Notes under the pieces: model-generated | Told to the model about the DNA's origin: nothing | Databases searched by the model: none | The model's input: only the letters and a program-made list of their open reading frames with translations | Shown: positions 61,331 through 64,000 of the stretch, piece after piece | How positions within the stretch are numbered: the first letter of the stretch is position 1 | Layout of the letters: the number at the start of each line of letters is the position of its first letter | Made by a program: the position numbers and the translations under genes | Source of the DNA: Flavobacteriaceae bacterium | GTDB taxonomy: Bacteria; Bacteroidota; Bacteroidia; Flavobacteriales; Flavobacteriaceae | NCBI GenBank assembly: GCA_947446865.1 | Contig: CANFHX010000010.1 | Location: 1 to 64,000, forward strand | DNA length: 64,000 nucleotides | Direction of reading: 5' to 3'

Positions 61331-62398
61331 ATGTCACATAACATTAAACCTGGAGTTGCTACTGGAGATGAAGTTCAAGCTATTTTTGCTTATGCAAAAG
61401 AAAAAGGATTTGCAATTCCTGCAGTAAACGTTACTGGTTCAAGTACTATTAATGGAGTTTTAGAAACTGCTGCAAAATTAAAAGCCCCTGTAATTATTCA
61501 ATTTTCTAACGGTGGTGCTCAATTTAATGCTGGAAAAGGACTTTCTAATGCTGGCGAAAAATCGGCTATTGCTGGTGGAATAGCTGGTGCAAAACATATT
61601 CACACTTTGGCAGAAGCGTATGGTGCTACCGTAATTCTACATACCGACCATTGTGCAAAAAAACTTTTACCTTGGATTGATGGCTTGCTAGATGCTTCTG
61701 AAAAACATTTTGCAGAAACTGGAAAACCATTGTTCTCTTCTCATATGATTGATTTATCCGAAGAGCCAATTGAAGAAAACATTGCAATTTGCAAAACCTA
61801 TTTGGCTCGTATGAGTAAAATGGGAATGACATTAGAAATCGAACTAGGAATTACTGGTGGTGAAGAAGACGGAGTGGACAATTCAGATGTAGATAGTTCT
61901 AAATTATACACACAACCATCGGAAGTTTCTTATGCTTATGAAGAACTTTTAAAAGTAAGCCCAAGATTTACAATCGCAGCATCTTTTGGAAACGTTCATG
62001 GAGTTTACAAACCAGGAAACGTAAAATTAACTCCAAAAATCTTGCAAAATTCTCAAGATTATGTTCAAAAGAAATTCAACACGGGTCCAAATCCAGTTGA
62101 TTTTGTTTTCCATGGTGGTTCTGGATCAACTTTAGTAGAGATCAGAGAAGCTATTTCTTATGGAGTAGTTAAAATGAATATTGATACCGATTTACAATTT
62201 GCTTTCACCGAAGGAATTCGCGATTATATGGTAAACCATATTGAATATTTAAGAACTCAAATTGGAAATCCAGATGGAGCCGATGTTCCTAATAAAAAAT
62301 ATTACGATCCAAGAAAATGGGTACGTGAAGGAGAAGTTACTTTTAACAATAGATTAGAAGAAGCTTTTGCTGATTTAAATAATGTGAATACTCTATAA
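61331..62398 (+). CDS. fbaA: Fructose-bisphosphate aldolase, class II
   Basis: The 355-residue enzyme has the metal-site His of TVILHTDHCAKKLLPWI, GGSGSTLVEIREAISYGVVK, KMNIDTDLQFA and ASFGNVHGVYKPGN motifs. It cleaves fructose-1,6-bisphosphate to the triose phosphates with a zinc ion. Length fits the type A (FbaA) group. Confidence 0.96.
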   Translation: MSHNIKPGVATGDEVQAIFAYAKEKGFAIPAVNVTGSSTINGVLETAAKLKAPVIIQFSNGGAQFNAGKGLSNAGEKSAIAGGIAGAKHIHTLAEAYGATVILHTDHCAKKLLPWIDGLLDASEKHFAETGKPLFSSHMIDLSEEPIEENIAICKTYLARMSKMGMTLEIELGITGGEEDGVDNSDVDSSKLYTQPSEVSYAYEELLKVSPRFTIAASFGNVHGVYKPGNVKLTPKILQNSQDYVQKKFNTGPNPVDFVFHGGSGSTLVEIREAISYGVVKMNIDTDLQFAFTEGIRDYMVNHIEYLRTQIGNPDGADVPNKKYYDPRKWVREGEVTFNNRLEEAFADLNNVNTL

Positions 62399-62523
62399 GT
62401 ACGATATACGAAGTACGATATACGATATACGAAGTACGGAGATTGAAATAATAAAATTTAATATAGTTAGATTAATAAGTTAAGAAGTCCAACTTCTAAC
62501 TTCCAACTTCTAACTTCCAACTT
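62399..62523. repeat. Two word-repeat arrays between fbaA and accD
   Basis: The first, about 62399-62440, repeats ACGATATACGAAGT. The second, about 62478-62523, repeats CCAACTTCTAACTT. No ORF or hairpin is apparent. The second ends just before the accD ATG at 62530. Confidence 0.85.
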
Positions 62524-62529
62524 ACTATT

Positions 62530-63384
62530 ATGGCTTGGTTTAAAAGAACAGAAAAAGGAATTACTACTGCAACCGAAGATAAGAAAGATGTACCTAAAGG
62601 ACTTTGGTACAAATCTCCTACAGGAAAAATTATTGATGCGGATGAGTTGGAGCGCAACCTTTGGGTAAGTCCTGAAGATGGCTTTCATGTTAGAATAGGC
62701 AGTAAAGAATATTTTGAAATCTTGTTCGACAACAACGAATTCAAAGAATTGGATGCTAAAATGACGTCTAAAGATCCACTTGGATTTGTAGATACTAAAA
62801 AGTATTCCGAACGATTGAAAGACGTTATGGACAAAACCAAGTTGAAAGACGCGGTTCGAACTGGTGTTGGAAAATCTAAAGGAAACGACTTAGTGGTATG
62901 CTGTATGGACTTTGCCTTTATTGGTGGCTCTATGGGTGCGGTAGTGGGAGAAAAAATTGCTCGTGGTATTGATTATTCTATAAAAAATAATCTTCCGTTT
63001 GTAATGATATCCAAATCGGGTGGTGCACGTATGATGGAAGCAGCGTATTCGCTAATGCAATTAGCAAAAACTTCTGTAAAATTAGCGCAATTGGCCGAAG
63101 CCAAAATTCCGTATATCTCTTTATGTACCGATCCAACAACTGGTGGAACAACTGCTTCTTACGCAATGTTGGGTGATATTAATATTGCAGAGCCTGGAGC
63201 CTTAATTGCTTTTGCAGGACCTCGCGTTGTTCGTGATACTACCGGTAAAGATTTACCAGAAGGATTCCAAACTTCGGAGTTTTTATTAGAACACGGATTT
63301 TTAGATTTTATTGCTCAAAGAAAAGAGTTGAAAGACAAAATCAATTTATACATTGACTTGATTTTGAATCAAAATATTAGATAG
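62530..63384 (+). CDS. accD: Acetyl-CoA carboxylase carboxyltransferase, beta subunit
   Basis: The 284-residue protein has the carboxyltransferase N-domain: [36 protein letters not shown] and [17 protein letters not shown], which bind acetyl-CoA. The zinc-ribbon cysteines usual near residues 27-50 are absent: the motif positions read YKSPTGK and WVSPEDGF. It transfers CO2 from biotin-carboxyl-carrier to acetyl-CoA in fatty acid synthesis. Loss of the Cys ligands means no zinc at that site. Confidence 0.93.
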   Translation: MAWFKRTEKGITTATEDKKDVPKGLWYKSPTGKIIDADELERNLWVSPEDGFHVRIGSKEYFEILFDNNEFKELDAKMTSKDPLGFVDTKKYSERLKDVMDKTKLKDAVRTGVGKSKGNDLVVCCMDFAFIGGSMGAVVGEKIARGIDYSIKNNLPFVMISKSGGARMMEAAYSLMQLAKTSVKLAQLAEAKIPYISLCTDPTTGGTTASYAMLGDINIAEPGALIAFAGPRVVRDTTGKDLPEGFQTSEFLLEHGFLDFIAQRKELKDKINLYIDLILNQNIR

Positions 63385-63402
63385 GTTTTTTAACCACAAA
63401 AG

Positions 63403-63442
63403 ACACAAAAAAACACAAAGTAATTGCTTTGTGTTTTTTTAT
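63403..63442 (+). terminator. Terminator after accD
   Basis: AAACACAAAG / CTTTGTGTTT with a 6-nt loop is flanked by A and T runs. Confidence 0.85.
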
Positions 63443-63497
63443 ATCTTCATTTAAACGAATCACTGCTTTTCTTTAATCCATATATACAAGATAGTTC

Positions 63498-63668
63498 CTA
63501 TTTTCCAATAGGTTTAAGTTTACTTTCTGCGATTTGATTTTTCAAATATTTTTCCAATTCTTCAAAACTCATATTTTGTGTTTCAGAACTAACTTTGTCT
63601 CTAATTTCACGCATCATTTTTACTGCGTCAAATTTTTTCTCTGTTTTTTTAGTCGTTTCCATTTTCAT
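63498..63668 (-). CDS. Small protein overlapping a PIN-domain gene, possible antitoxin
   Basis: The 56-residue, Lys/Glu-rich protein MKMETTKKTEKKFDAVKMMR... has a helix MREIRDKVSSETQNMSFEEL. Its ATG lies in the last 20 nt of the preceding PIN-domain gene. It is shorter than the 71-residue partner of the other PIN module and shows no similarity I can see. Antitoxin role is inferred from size, charge and overlap. Confidence 0.6.
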   Translation of the reverse strand: MKMETTKKTEKKFDAVKMMREIRDKVSSETQNMSFEELEKYLKNQIAESKLKPIGK

Positions 63669-64000
63669 AATTTATTAAATCTTTTGGACTTCTAATTTCT
63701 ATCATTTGATAACCCAATCTTAAATTCACTGAATTATAACCTTTTATTCTGTCTAAGTTCACAATATGTTTAAAATTCCAACTCGCTAAAACATCCACTT
63801 TATTAATTGTTGCCATTGCAATGTGTCGACAATCTTCTAATGAAGTTTTTCCAACAACTTTTTCTTCAATATAGGTGTTTGCAAGATTAACCGCTTCTTT
63901 GGTTAATTCTATTCTCTCAAATTTGTCGGCAGAATAATTATGAAGCAGGTCTTTTACATTTTTTGGTGCGTTTATTAATTCTACATCAAGTAAATCTGAA
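63649..64000 (-). CDS. PIN-domain protein, 5' part cut by window edge
   Basis: 116 residues of the C-terminal part are present, reading SDLLDVELINAPKNVKDLLH at the edge, then TSLEDCRHIAMATINKVDVL and ASWNFKHIVNLDRIKG with an Asp-centred active-site segment of PIN nucleases. It overlaps the small downstream gene by 20 nt. The order (PIN first, small partner second) is opposite to the module at 49.6-50.3 kb. Confidence 0.75.
   Translation of the reverse strand, partial: SDLLDVELINAPKNVKDLLHNYSADKFERIELTKEAVNLANTYIEEKVVGKTSLEDCRHIAMATINKVDVLASWNFKHIVNLDRIKGYNSVNLRLGYQMIEIRSPKDLINYENGND

Overview
This 64 kb window is a chromosomal segment of a low-GC flavobacterium (Bacteroidota, Flavobacteriaceae; Flavobacterium-like). 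The evidence is the gene families (SusC/SusD pair, Porin_10, GLPGLI, PorT of the type IX secretion system, DUF2851, TamL-like lipoprotein), promoters of the TAnnTTTG -7 type, near-absence of Shine-Dalgarno sequences apart from a strong one before rpsU, and the order rpsU-xerC-hpf-tRNA-Thr. No rRNA operon, CRISPR array, prophage or insertion sequence is visible.

Layout. 1-8.9 kb: tRNA-Thr (3' end cut by the window edge), hpf, xerC, rpsU, acyl-CoA dehydrogenase, a DUF2851/PspC/ComEA-like operon, a GLPGLI-PNGase F hybrid, and cystathionine beta-synthase. 9-23.7 kb: Porin_10 protein, SusD/SusC pair, rnhB, lipB, deoxynucleoside kinase, a GLPGLI protein with its outer-membrane barrel partner, and a small periplasmic helical protein. 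23.7-40.7 kb: an anaerobic respiration block with cytochrome c-nosZ-nosL(fusion)-nosD-nosF-nosY-truncated haemoglobin-CopD-like, then ric-nrdD-nrdD'-nrdG, norC-norB, a fasciclin lipoprotein, a Crp/Fnr regulator with a partner membrane protein, and a Cys-motif protein with an outer-membrane protein. 40.8-64 kb: housekeeping genes (lysS, hppA, pdhB, etfBA, thyA, folA, ubiE, porT, a TrmH-family methyltransferase, tamL-like, fbaA, accD) and two PIN-domain modules, one cut by the right edge.

The most coherent discovery is a small regulon in the anaerobic block. A palindrome of the form TTATGA-N6-TCATAA lies upstream of the nos operon, ric-nrd operon, norCB, the fasciclin gene, and between the Crp/Fnr gene and the divergent Cys-motif/OMP pair. 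In every case a TTTG -7 core ends 36.5 or 37.5 nt from the palindrome centre, which is the geometry of a class II (-41.5) Crp/Fnr activator site. The single site in the divergent region serves both directions. The regulon would cover NO reduction, N2O reduction, Fe-S or NO damage repair, oxygen-independent dNTP synthesis and perhaps metal handling. No nitrite or nitrate reductase is in the window, so only NO to N2O to N2 is encoded here.

Other notable points are a class III ribonucleotide reductase whose glycyl-radical domain is a separate 54-residue gene; a NorB with non-canonical residues at two metal/haem positions; a membrane-protein-NosL fusion keeping an internal lipobox; a Cys-rich tail on the pyrophosphatase; AccD without zinc-ribbon cysteines; three copies of a structured intergenic element (Flavo-1-like); several intergenic arrays of short repeated words; and a PIN toxin-antitoxin pair bracketed by 15-bp direct repeats.
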